NCBI GenBank assembly: GCA_964644025.1
Contig: CAZXVW010000219.1
Coordinates: 1-6,578, forward strand
Reading direction: 5' to 3'
Source: CAZXVW01 sp964644025
Lineage (GTDB): Bacteria; Acidobacteriota; Terriglobia; Bryobacterales; Bryobacteraceae
Length of the DNA stretch: 6,578 bases
Position numbers and translations under genes: made by a program. This document shows, in pieces, positions 1 to 5,935 of this stretch. Under the pieces are notes generated by a model. It saw nothing but the letters and a program-made list of their open reading frames with translations, did no database searches and had not been told where the DNA came from. Each line of letters opens with the position of its first letter. Position 1 is the stretch's first letter.

Positions 1-1323
1 GCGGTCCTCGTGGTAGTACTTGCGAAGTGCGTTCCAGGCGCTGATCTTCGTGAACATCTTCACGCGGGCCTTCCGGACCTTCCGGGCCAGCAGATCCATT
101 TCGCGCGCCATCGGGCCGACGTCGATGAACCGGGTCACCGGCGTGGCCTTCTTGTTCTGGTCCACGAACAGGTACGTCCCGAGGGAGCAATGCGGATGCG
201 GCGTCAGGTGCGTGGTCATCTCGCCCCGGAGAGCGCTGACCAGCTTCGAGAACGGCGCCACGAAGGCGAGCGGGTACCAGTCGTTGTAAGCGTCGCAAAT
301 GCCCGTCTGCCGGTGAATGTCCAGCGCTACGTCCGACATCGTGTACCGCTTCTCCTCCAGTTCCCGCCGGCTGATCCGCCCGGTGAAGGCAACCGGCTGG
401 TAGCTGATGGCGCTGACCACATCGATGTTATCGATGGCGAACTTCAGGATGTCGCCGACCTGGTGATCATTGAGGCCCCGGACAATGGTGGGTACGAAAC
501 AGATCTTCATCCCCGCCCGGCGAATGTTCTCGATCGCCTGCTGCTTGATCTCCATCAAGGGGCGCCCGCGCGTGCGCAGGTAAATATCATCGGTCACGCC
601 GTCGAACTGGAGGTAGATGGTGTGCAGGCCAGCCTCCTTGCTTTTCTGGGCGAATTCAAGATCCGCGAATTTGATCCCGTTCGACGCACACTGCACGTGA
701 GAGAAGCCCATATCCCTGGCCATGCTCAGCGCTTCAAACCAATGCGGATAAATGGTCGGCTCGCCGCCGGAGAACTGGACGATGCGGCAGGCCACCGGTC
801 TTTCCTCCCGGAGCGCACGCAGCATGATCCGCACATGTTCCAGATCCGGCTCGTAAAGGTACCCGGTCACATTGGCGTTGGCGAAGCAGATCGGACAGGT
901 CAGGTTACACCGATTGGTCAGGTCAACGTTGGCCAGCCCGGTATGGCTGGTGTGCAAGGAGCACAACCCGCAACTGTACGGGCACTTGGTGGCGTTCCGC
1001 ACGGCGGGATTCTCCACGCCCCGCTGGTCGCCGAACGTCCATTCCTCCATCTTCAGGTAGATCTTCGCGTCCGAATAGGCCACGTCACGGAACAATCCAT
1101 GCCGGGGGCACTCCTTTTCCATGATGACGCGGCCCTTCTCGTCTTCAAACAGCACGGCGTCGATCACCCGGGAGCACTCCGGACACAGTGACTGCGTATG
1201 CTTGGGCAGCCCCTTCGGAACGGGCTGGATCGGAGCGCCCGTGAAGGTCGTCTCCGGCTGAATGATCGGGAACTCCTCGGTTTTCTCAGGGGCTTCTGCT
1301 AAGCCAAGTGATTGAATTGCCAT
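1..1323 (-). CDS. Radical SAM protein resembling tetraether lipid synthase (Tes/MJ0619 family), C-terminus outside window
   Basis: The 441 visible residues start at an ATG preceded, six bases upstream, by GGAGAGG. The frame is still open at the window edge; family members are roughly 500 residues, so a modest C-terminal part is missing. Seen in order: an N-terminal CPEC (47-50) with CPRHG (72-76), which looks like a rubredoxin-type metal site; a Cys cluster C114/C118/C121; the radical SAM motif TNRCNLTCPIC with C139/C143/C146, which binds the SAM-cleaving [4Fe-4S] cluster; and the GGEP SAM-contact motif (186-189). Further cysteines (C275, C343, C379) could bind an additional cluster. There is no signal peptide, so it is probably cytoplasmic or at the inner membrane face. 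This arrangement matches archaeal Tes, which couples lipid tails by forming C-C bonds and carries several Fe-S clusters plus a mononuclear iron. An older proposal for MJ0619 was class D radical SAM methylation of the pterin cofactor, so methylation or another radical reaction remains possible. Radical SAM assignment is near certain; Tes-like subfamily is likely; the substrate is inferred. Confidence 0.85.
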   Translation of the reverse strand, partial: MAIQSLGLAEAPEKTEEFPIIQPETTFTGAPIQPVPKGLPKHTQSLCPECSRVIDAVLFEDEKGRVIMEKECPRHGLFRDVAYSDAKIYLKMEEWTFGDQRGVENPAVRNATKCPYSCGLCSLHTSHTGLANVDLTNRCNLTCPICFANANVTGYLYEPDLEHVRIMLRALREERPVACRIVQFSGGEPTIYPHWFEALSMARDMGFSHVQCASNGIKFADLEFAQKSKEAGLHTIYLQFDGVTDDIYLRTRGRPLMEIKQQAIENIRRAGMKICFVPTIVRGLNDHQVGDILKFAIDNIDVVSAISYQPVAFTGRISRRELEEKRYTMSDVALDIHRQTGICDAYNDWYPLAFVAPFSKLVSALRGEMTTHLTPHPHCSLGTYLFVDQNKKATPVTRFIDVGPMAREMDLLARKVRKARVKMFTKISAWNALRKYYHEDR

Positions 1324-1349
1324 ATCTTACCTCTCCTCTTCCCAACAAT

Positions 1350-1368
1350 CCGGCCGGGATACGGTATC
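1350..1368. repeat. Two adjacent small palindromes in the leader of the radical SAM gene
   Basis: CCGGCCGG (1350-1357) is immediately followed by GATAC-G-GTATC (1358-1368), a perfect inverted repeat around one base. They sit between the candidate promoter and the ribosome binding site, where an operator or short mRNA hairpin could act. Short palindromes are common in GC-rich DNA, so a function is unproven. Confidence 0.3.
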
Positions 1369-1401
1369 AGCCTGTGGGAGCCGTACTCCTGGCAACTAAA
1401 A

Positions 1402-1430
1402 AGTGTAATCGAATCTCGTCCCCACGCCAA
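1402..1430 (-). promoter_or_regulatory. Candidate sigma-70-type promoter for the radical SAM gene
   Basis: Read on the minus strand, TTGGCG (1430-1425) and TACACT (1407-1402) are separated by exactly 17 bases. Each hexamer matches the consensus at four of six positions. It would give a leader of about 70 bases before the ATG at 1323, and it lies in the gap after the preceding gene. This is a visual match only. Confidence 0.4.
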
Positions 1431-1446
1431 CGCAACTGAAGCGAGC

Positions 1447-1461
1447 GGCCGATATCCGGCC
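1447..1461. repeat. Short hairpin between the UxuA-family gene and the radical SAM gene
   Basis: GGCCG (1447-1451) and CGGCC (1457-1461) form a five-pair stem around ATATC, about 40 bases beyond the stop codon of the UxuA-family gene. No T-run follows on the minus strand, so it is a poor intrinsic terminator; it may be a weak 3' structure or chance. Confidence 0.25.
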
Positions 1462-1499
1462 CTGAAACGCAAGAATCCACACTGAACAGCGATGCCCTG

Positions 1500-2594
1500 T
1501 TACGCCTGGACTTCCTCGTTGGCGCGCTTGAGCAGGGCCTTCATGTACCCGATGGTGAATGCGGTGCCGGCGCGCCGGCCGCCCTCCATGGCGGGAATGT
1601 GGTCGGGAATCACCACGCCGTGGAAGTTGACCTCCCGTAACGCCTTCATAACAAGGTACATATCCATATAGCCGTCATCCACGAAGGTTTCCACGAAGTG
1701 TGGCAGTGGCGCCGACACATTCCGAAAGTGCACCTTGAAGAGCTTTCCCTGGCTGCCGAAGTAATGGATGGCATCCACCAGTCCCTTCCTCATGTACGGG
1801 CCGCCTTCCAGCCAGCACCCGCAGCAAAGGCATACCCCGATGTTCGGGCTGTCGGCGATCTCCAGCGCGCGCCGGTAACCGTCGAAGTTGCCGAAGATGC
1901 ACCGCGGGATCCCGCCCAGCACGGGCACGGGCGGGTCGTCGGGGTGAATGCCGATCCGGATTCCCAGCTCCTCGGCCACCGGTTTCACCTGCCGGATGAA
2001 GTAGGTGTAGTTGTCCCAGATCTCCTGCTCGCTGTAGCGGCGCCCGTGGGTCAAGGGACCCCGGAAGACTTTCCCGTTCCACCGCCCCTCTTTCGCCTTG
2101 GCCAGATCAAACGCCCGGGCGCTGGCCCCGCCGCGGGTCGTCTCCCGCGCCGTGCTCCAGATCCCGTTGCCCATGTGGGCGTAGGTCGTGTAGTAGATGC
2201 CTGCGGCGGCGAGGTTGCGCAGGTACTGTTTGTACTCCTCGATCTTCCGGTCCCGGCCGGGCAGGTTGAGCGTGACCTCCTCCATGTTATGGACATCGCG
2301 ATTGCCGATGTTCCACACCTTCAGGCCGGCCGCTTCGACTTTTTTGCGCAGCCGGATGAAGTTTTCCGCCGTGGCCTGCTTGCCGCCGGTCCCGATATTG
2401 ACGTAGCCGGCGCCGAGCTGCACCACGAATCGCAAGTCTTCCTCGGTGGGGTCACTGCCCACCTGGACCGAGAGTTTGATGCCCGGCGGCGGCTTCACCA
2501 TCTTCGCTCCGGCCCCGGGACCAGTTCCCACGCCCACCGCTCCGGCGAGCGCCAGCTTTCCAAACTTTCTGCGGGAAGGATTCATATCCGGCAT
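1500..2594 (-). CDS. Tat-exported UxuA-family (mannonate dehydratase-like) TIM-barrel protein
   Basis: This is a 364-residue protein. Residues 7-13 read SRRKFGK, a twin-arginine motif, followed by a short Ala/Gly-rich stretch ending in an AxA-type site near residue 30, so export in folded form is expected. The mature part looks like the xylose-isomerase-like TIM barrel of D-mannonate dehydratase (UxuA). It has HPDDPP at 217-222, LCCG around C257, VHFRNV with H289, the DDG..DM segment at 306-312, and PDHIP with D331. In UxuA the divalent metal is held by a His, Cys, His and Asp set, and H217, C257, H289 and D331 fit those places. UxuA dehydrates D-mannonate to 2-keto-3-deoxygluconate in the cytoplasm, so an exported copy is unusual and the true substrate may be another sugar acid. 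Many such proteins are annotated only as sugar phosphate isomerase/epimerase. The gene follows the aldo/keto reductase gene by 146 bases in the same direction. The family call is firm; the reaction is inferred. Confidence 0.82.
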   Translation of the reverse strand: MPDMNPSRRKFGKLALAGAVGVGTGPGAGAKMVKPPPGIKLSVQVGSDPTEEDLRFVVQLGAGYVNIGTGGKQATAENFIRLRKKVEAAGLKVWNIGNRDVHNMEEVTLNLPGRDRKIEEYKQYLRNLAAAGIYYTTYAHMGNGIWSTARETTRGGASARAFDLAKAKEGRWNGKVFRGPLTHGRRYSEQEIWDNYTYFIRQVKPVAEELGIRIGIHPDDPPVPVLGGIPRCIFGNFDGYRRALEIADSPNIGVCLCCGCWLEGGPYMRKGLVDAIHYFGSQGKLFKVHFRNVSAPLPHFVETFVDDGYMDMYLVMKALREVNFHGVVIPDHIPAMEGGRRAGTAFTIGYMKALLKRANEEVQA

Positions 2595-2608
2595 CGTTAT
2601 CCCCTTTC
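2595..2608 (-). promoter_or_regulatory. Ribosome binding site fixing the start of the UxuA-family gene
   Basis: GAAAGGGG on the minus strand (2608-2601) lies six bases before the ATG at 2594. It favours this start over the in-frame ATG three codons later (2585). It also argues against the much longer open frame reaching 2984, which would run back through the end of the aldo/keto reductase gene and would put the Tat signal in mid-protein. Confidence 0.6.
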
Positions 2609-2740
2609 TCGCTGCCAGCCTTGCAGTGTGCAGTATACACCCCCAGCCCGGCCGGGAGGCGGCTGTTGTTTCACCCGGGGCGGGCACCGCGTGTGTATCG
2701 GGAGGTCCTCGCGTCCTGGCGTGTTGGCGTGAAATCTTCC

Positions 2741-3898
2741 TTACCCGAACAGCGCCTGCGCCCGGATCAGGTTCGCCCGCACGTCCACTCCGTTCGGGCA
2801 CCGGATGGAACACGTCGCGCAGTCGCGGCAGCGCACCGCACGCGCCTCGGCCGGTTGGTCGAGGAAGGCCTCGCGGGCCAGGTCGAACCGCCTGTAACCC
2901 TCCGCGTACATAAGATGACGCAGGGTGTCGGCTACCCGGACACCCTTTTCGCAGACACCGGTGCAGGCGCCGCAAGCCCGGCAATACAGCGGGCGGATCC
3001 GTTCCAGTTGCCAGGCCAGAATCTTGCGGTCCTGCTCAGTGAAGGGCTCGGAGGTGGCGCGTATGTCTTGCTCCAGTTCCTCAAAATCGCTGATGCCCAC
3101 TAGCGCGCTGTCCACGGACTTGTTCTGGAGCGCCCACTTCAGGGCAGCTACCATGGCGCCTCTCTGCTTCAGCTTCGCGGTCAGCTTGTCCGGATCCTGA
3201 CCGTAAAGACGGTCGCCGCGGCGGATGCGCGCATAGCCGCCGGCCATCACCTTCATCACTACGATCCCCAGGCCGTGCCGGCGAGCCGCGCTGATGGCCT
3301 CGCCCACTTCCGGCCCCAGCGTGAAGTTGTAGGAGACCAGCGCCACGTCGATCGTACCGAGCTTCACGACGTATGGGAGCACGTCGGGCATATTGAAATG
3401 GAAGCTCACGCCGGCGAAGCGGATCTTGCCCGCCTTTTTCGCCGCCAGTTGTGCTTCCAGCAGTTCTTCGGTAATCTCCTTAGGCTGATTCTTGCCGTGC
3501 AGGAACCAGATGTCGAGGTAATCCGTGCCCAGTTCCTTCAGGCTTGTCTCCAGGTCGCGCAAGGCCTCGCTCCGGCTGAACGTATGACTTTTGGTGGCCA
3601 GGATGACCTTATCGCGCTTGCCTTTCAGAGCCGCCCCGAGCATCCGCTCGTTGTTGCGATAGGAGCGGGCCGTGTCGAAGCAGTTGATGCCCAGGTCGAC
3701 GGCCCGCTCCAGAACCGTGACGTCGGAGGCCATTTTGGCGCCGAAGCTGAGCGCGCTGACCTTAAGCCCGGTCTTGCCCAGCGGGCGGTAGTGAACCTTG
3801 AGGGGGGAGTCGGTGGAGCCGGAGTTGGACGCCAGCCCGGCGGCGGGCAGCCCCAGGCCGGCGGTCAGGAAGCGGCGGCGGGAGGAATTGTGTCTCAT
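2741..3898 (-). CDS. Tat-exported aldo/keto reductase with C-terminal twin [4Fe-4S] motifs
   Basis: This is a 385-residue protein with GAGAGG five bases before its ATG. SSRRRFL (5-11) is a twin-arginine motif followed by a modestly hydrophobic stretch, with possible cleavage after A23. The aldo/keto reductase barrel begins near residue 36 (YRPLGKTGLKVS) and keeps the full catalytic tetrad: D75 and Y80, K103, and H134. The C-terminal quarter carries two CxxCxxCxxxC motifs, C306/C309/C312/C316 and C357/C360/C363/C367, the second followed by Pro as in bacterial ferredoxins. Barrel-plus-ferredoxin enzymes are a known AKR subgroup and could pass electrons between an iron-sulphur chain and a carbonyl or hydroxyl substrate. 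Tat export would let it fold with clusters and nicotinamide cofactor before crossing the membrane. It lies upstream of, and parallel to, the UxuA-family gene, suggesting a shared sugar-acid or sugar oxidoreduction route. Family is near certain; the substrate is unknown. Confidence 0.9.
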   Translation of the reverse strand: MRHNSSRRRFLTAGLGLPAAGLASNSGSTDSPLKVHYRPLGKTGLKVSALSFGAKMASDVTVLERAVDLGINCFDTARSYRNNERMLGAALKGKRDKVILATKSHTFSRSEALRDLETSLKELGTDYLDIWFLHGKNQPKEITEELLEAQLAAKKAGKIRFAGVSFHFNMPDVLPYVVKLGTIDVALVSYNFTLGPEVGEAISAARRHGLGIVVMKVMAGGYARIRRGDRLYGQDPDKLTAKLKQRGAMVAALKWALQNKSVDSALVGISDFEELEQDIRATSEPFTEQDRKILAWQLERIRPLYCRACGACTGVCEKGVRVADTLRHLMYAEGYRRFDLAREAFLDQPAEARAVRCRDCATCSIRCPNGVDVRANLIRAQALFG

Positions 3899-3919
3899 GG
3901 GAACCTCTCGATCTGGTTC

Positions 3920-3948
3920 ATCATACCCGGAATGATCCCGGCGTGGAA
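3920..3948 (-). promoter_or_regulatory. Possible promoter of the aldo/keto reductase gene
   Basis: On the minus strand a good -10 hexamer, TATGAT (3925-3920), lies about 20 bases before the ATG at 3898. The hexamer 17 bases further upstream (TTCCAC, 3948-3943) is a poor -35. If real, the promoter overlaps the first codons of the divergent methyltransferase gene. Confidence 0.28.
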
Positions 3949-4878
3949 CCCCTGCCGCTACTATTGAGAGAGATGCTCCTGTTCCTGCTCGGTAAGCTTC
4001 GGCGGCTGCTGCAGGCAGTCGACGTGTGGATTACGCGCCGGGCGTTCGCGCATCCCTATTTCTGTCCCCCCGCGAACGACAGACGGCGGGAGGAATGGAA
4101 GACATTCTTCCGCCAGCTGGACGCGGGCCACGCGGGCGGGCGGACTTACCTGGAGCTTCACCTGGAGCGGCTTGTCCGCACAATGATGATTGTCCCTCCG
4201 CCGGGACAAACAGGCCGCGCGCTGGAGCTGGGCTGCTACATGCAAATGACGCCCGCGCTCGCCCTCCAACTGGGCTACCGGGAGGTACGCGGGGCATACC
4301 TCGGACCGGCGGGCAAGACGGAAAACAAGATCGCCACCATCCGCGGCCGGGAGGTGTTCCGCTGCGACGTGGATCTTTTTGACGCCGAACGCGACCGCTT
4401 CCCTTATCCCGACAACCACTTCGACTGCGTTCTGGCCTGTGAAATCATCGAGCATCTGGCCCGGGACCCGATGCATATGCTGGTGGAGATCCGGCGCGTG
4501 CTCATCGATGGCGGCGCGCTGGTTCTCACAACGCCGAACTGCGCCAGCCTGGGAAGTGTCACCCGCGCGCTCCACGGCTATCAGAGCCCGCAAATTTTTG
4601 CGTGCTACCCGCACCCGGACAAGGCCGCCGGGGACGGCCCTCACATCCGCGAATACACGCCTTTCGAGCTGAACCAGACCCTCACGGCGGCCGGCTTCCG
4701 CACGGAAGTGCTGTTCACGGATCGCATCGGCGCCCGGGGGGAGGGCACCTGGACCCTCGACCTGCTCCAACGGCACGGCTTCGACACCCGCCTGCGCGGC
4801 GAGCAGATCTACTGCCGGGCCCGGAAGGACGCCTGCCTGCCCGTCGACCGGTTCCCGGATTTTCTTTACGAGCGCTGA
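3943..4878 (+). CDS. Class I SAM-dependent methyltransferase
   Basis: This is a protein of up to 311 residues. An N-terminal region of about 90 residues, rich in Leu and Arg at its start and without a clear signal peptide, precedes a Rossmann-type methyltransferase domain. In the domain, LELGC (94-98) occupies motif I, CDVDLFD (141-147) follows the expected second and third strands, FDCVLACEIIEHL (160-172) is the typical motif around the catalytic loop, and TTPN (196-199) ends the fourth strand region. The glycine-rich loop is reduced: ELGCYMQ replaces the usual E-x-G-x-G-x-G. The domain resembles UbiE/UbiG-type (Methyltransf_11) enzymes, often found with envelope sugar or lipid genes, but nothing shows the acceptor. 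The start is uncertain: GTG at 3943 has no good ribosome binding site, and ATG at 3973 is an alternative that removes ten residues. The gene diverges from the aldo/keto reductase gene (44-base gap) and precedes the HpnA-like gene by 67 bases in the same direction, so co-transcription is possible. Confidence 0.85.
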   Translation: MEPLPLLLREMLLFLLGKLRRLLQAVDVWITRRAFAHPYFCPPANDRRREEWKTFFRQLDAGHAGGRTYLELHLERLVRTMMIVPPPGQTGRALELGCYMQMTPALALQLGYREVRGAYLGPAGKTENKIATIRGREVFRCDVDLFDAERDRFPYPDNHFDCVLACEIIEHLARDPMHMLVEIRRVLIDGGALVLTTPNCASLGSVTRALHGYQSPQIFACYPHPDKAAGDGPHIREYTPFELNQTLTAAGFRTEVLFTDRIGARGEGTWTLDLLQRHGFDTRLRGEQIYCRARKDACLPVDRFPDFLYER

Positions 4879-4904
4879 ACCGCTCCCTCCGCTTACCGTA
4901 CAAT
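4875..4904 (+). promoter_or_regulatory. Weak candidate promoter before the HpnA-like gene
   Basis: TACAAT (4899-4904) matches the -10 consensus at five of six positions. CTGAAC (4875-4880), 18 bases upstream, is a weak -35 that overlaps the methyltransferase stop codon. It would allow the downstream gene to be transcribed separately. Visual evidence only. Confidence 0.28.
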
Positions 4905-4945
4905 CACAGGTGAAAGCTGGGAAACTGCTTACAAGGGAGGGCTGA

Positions 4946-5935
4946 ATGACGACGCTGGTCACCGGCGGCACCGGTTTTGTCGGCGGGGCAATCGTGCGGG
5001 AACTCGTCCGGCGGGGCGAGCAGGTCCGGGTGCTGGCCCGGTCCACAAGTAAGACGGAGCATCTCCGCGCGCTCGGCGTCGAGATTGCCCGCGGGGACAT
5101 TCTGGACAAGGACTCGCTCGTGGCGGCGCTCCGTGGTTGCCGCCGCCTCTATCACGCGGCGGCCATTTACGAGTTCTGGACCCCGGACCCGGAGCTTGTT
5201 TTGCGGACTGAAATCGACGGGACCCGGAACATGATGGAGGCCGCGCTGGCTGCCGGAGTCGAGAAGGTGATCTATACAAGCACGGCCGCCACCGTCGGAG
5301 AGCCGAAGGGCGTGGTCGGCGATGAGAACACCCCGCACCGGGGTTATTTCCTAAGCACGTATGACCGGGCCAAGACGCTGGCCGAGCGGGTGGCGAAAAC
5401 GTACCTCGAGCGCGGGTTGCCACTGGTCATCGTGAAGCCGGCGGCGGTGATCGGCCCCGGCGACCGGAAACCCACCGGTCAAACAATCCTTGACTTGCTG
5501 AACGGACGCCTGCCCGCATTGTTCCGGGGAACGCTGAGCCTGGTCTACATCGACGACGTGGCAAAGGCGCACGTGCTCGCCGCCGAAAAGCCCCCGGGCG
5601 AGGAATACATTCTGGCTGAGCGTATCGCAACCACCACCGAGCTGTTCGGCCTTGCTTGCGAAATGGCGGGAGTCCGCCGCCCCCCGGTGTTGCCCGTGTT
5701 CGCGGCGCGACTGTACGCCAGATGGCAGGAACTGAAGGCGCGGTTCGCCGGCACGCCGCCCCTGCTGTCCCGCCAGACCGTGGCATTCACGGCCCACGGT
5801 TTTCGCGTCACCGGCGCGAAGGCCGCCCGGGAACTCGGCCTCACCTATACGCCGCTGGAGGAAGGCTTGCGCCGCGCCATCCAGTGGTACTGGGAGCAGG
5901 GATTGCTGCGGCGCAAGCCCGCCTGCGTTGCTTAG
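4946..5935 (+). CDS. NAD(P)-dependent extended SDR, HpnA-like sugar epimerase / dihydroflavonol-4-reductase group
   Basis: This is a 329-residue protein with AAGGGAGG five bases before the ATG. TGGTGFVGG (6-14) is the dinucleotide-binding loop, D51 follows in the adenine-binding region, YTSTAAT (110-116) carries the catalytic Ser/Thr, and TYDRAK (138-143) holds the Tyr139-Lys143 pair. The segments HAAAIYEFWTPDPE (70-83), DGTRNMMEAAL (91-101) and GPGDRKPTG (170-178) resemble HpnA, the hopanoid-associated sugar epimerase. Such enzymes act on nucleotide- or lipid-linked sugars or reduce carbonyls in the cytoplasm. Related dihydroflavonol-reductase-like proteins without hopanoid genes nearby are common, and no hopanoid gene is visible here, so the substrate is open. 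The gene follows the methyltransferase in the same direction and may share its transcript. Its TAG stop overlaps the stop of the convergent glycosidase gene. Confidence 0.87.
   Translation: MTTLVTGGTGFVGGAIVRELVRRGEQVRVLARSTSKTEHLRALGVEIARGDILDKDSLVAALRGCRRLYHAAAIYEFWTPDPELVLRTEIDGTRNMMEAALAAGVEKVIYTSTAATVGEPKGVVGDENTPHRGYFLSTYDRAKTLAERVAKTYLERGLPLVIVKPAAVIGPGDRKPTGQTILDLLNGRLPALFRGTLSLVYIDDVAKAHVLAAEKPPGEEYILAERIATTTELFGLACEMAGVRRPPVLPVFAARLYARWQELKARFAGTPPLLSRQTVAFTAHGFRVTGAKAARELGLTYTPLEEGLRRAIQWYWEQGLLRRKPACVA

Noticed and set aside
10..1191. Long plus-strand open frame opposite the radical SAM gene
   Set aside because: It is antisense to a protein with clear family motifs, its product is Pro/Arg/Gly/His-rich without recognisable domains, and such shadows are expected in GC-rich genes.
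1447..1461. Intrinsic terminator after the UxuA-family gene
   Set aside because: The stem is only five pairs and is not followed by a T-run on the transcribed strand.
2632..2637. TATACT on the minus strand as a -10 for the UxuA-family gene
   Set aside because: No reasonable -35 hexamer is found 16 to 18 bases upstream, so I did not call a promoter; the 146-base gap otherwise shows only the ribosome binding site.
1698..2732. Plus-strand open frame opposite the UxuA-family gene
   Set aside because: Antisense shadow with no recognisable domain.
2595..2984. N-terminal extension of the UxuA-family reading frame
   Set aside because: It overlaps the reductase Fe-S region, encodes low-complexity Arg/Pro/Gly sequence, and would place the Tat signal in mid-protein; a ribosome binding site supports the start at 2594.
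3961..5109. Minus-strand open frame across the methyltransferase and the start of the HpnA-like gene
   Set aside because: It crosses two well-supported plus-strand genes and has no family features.
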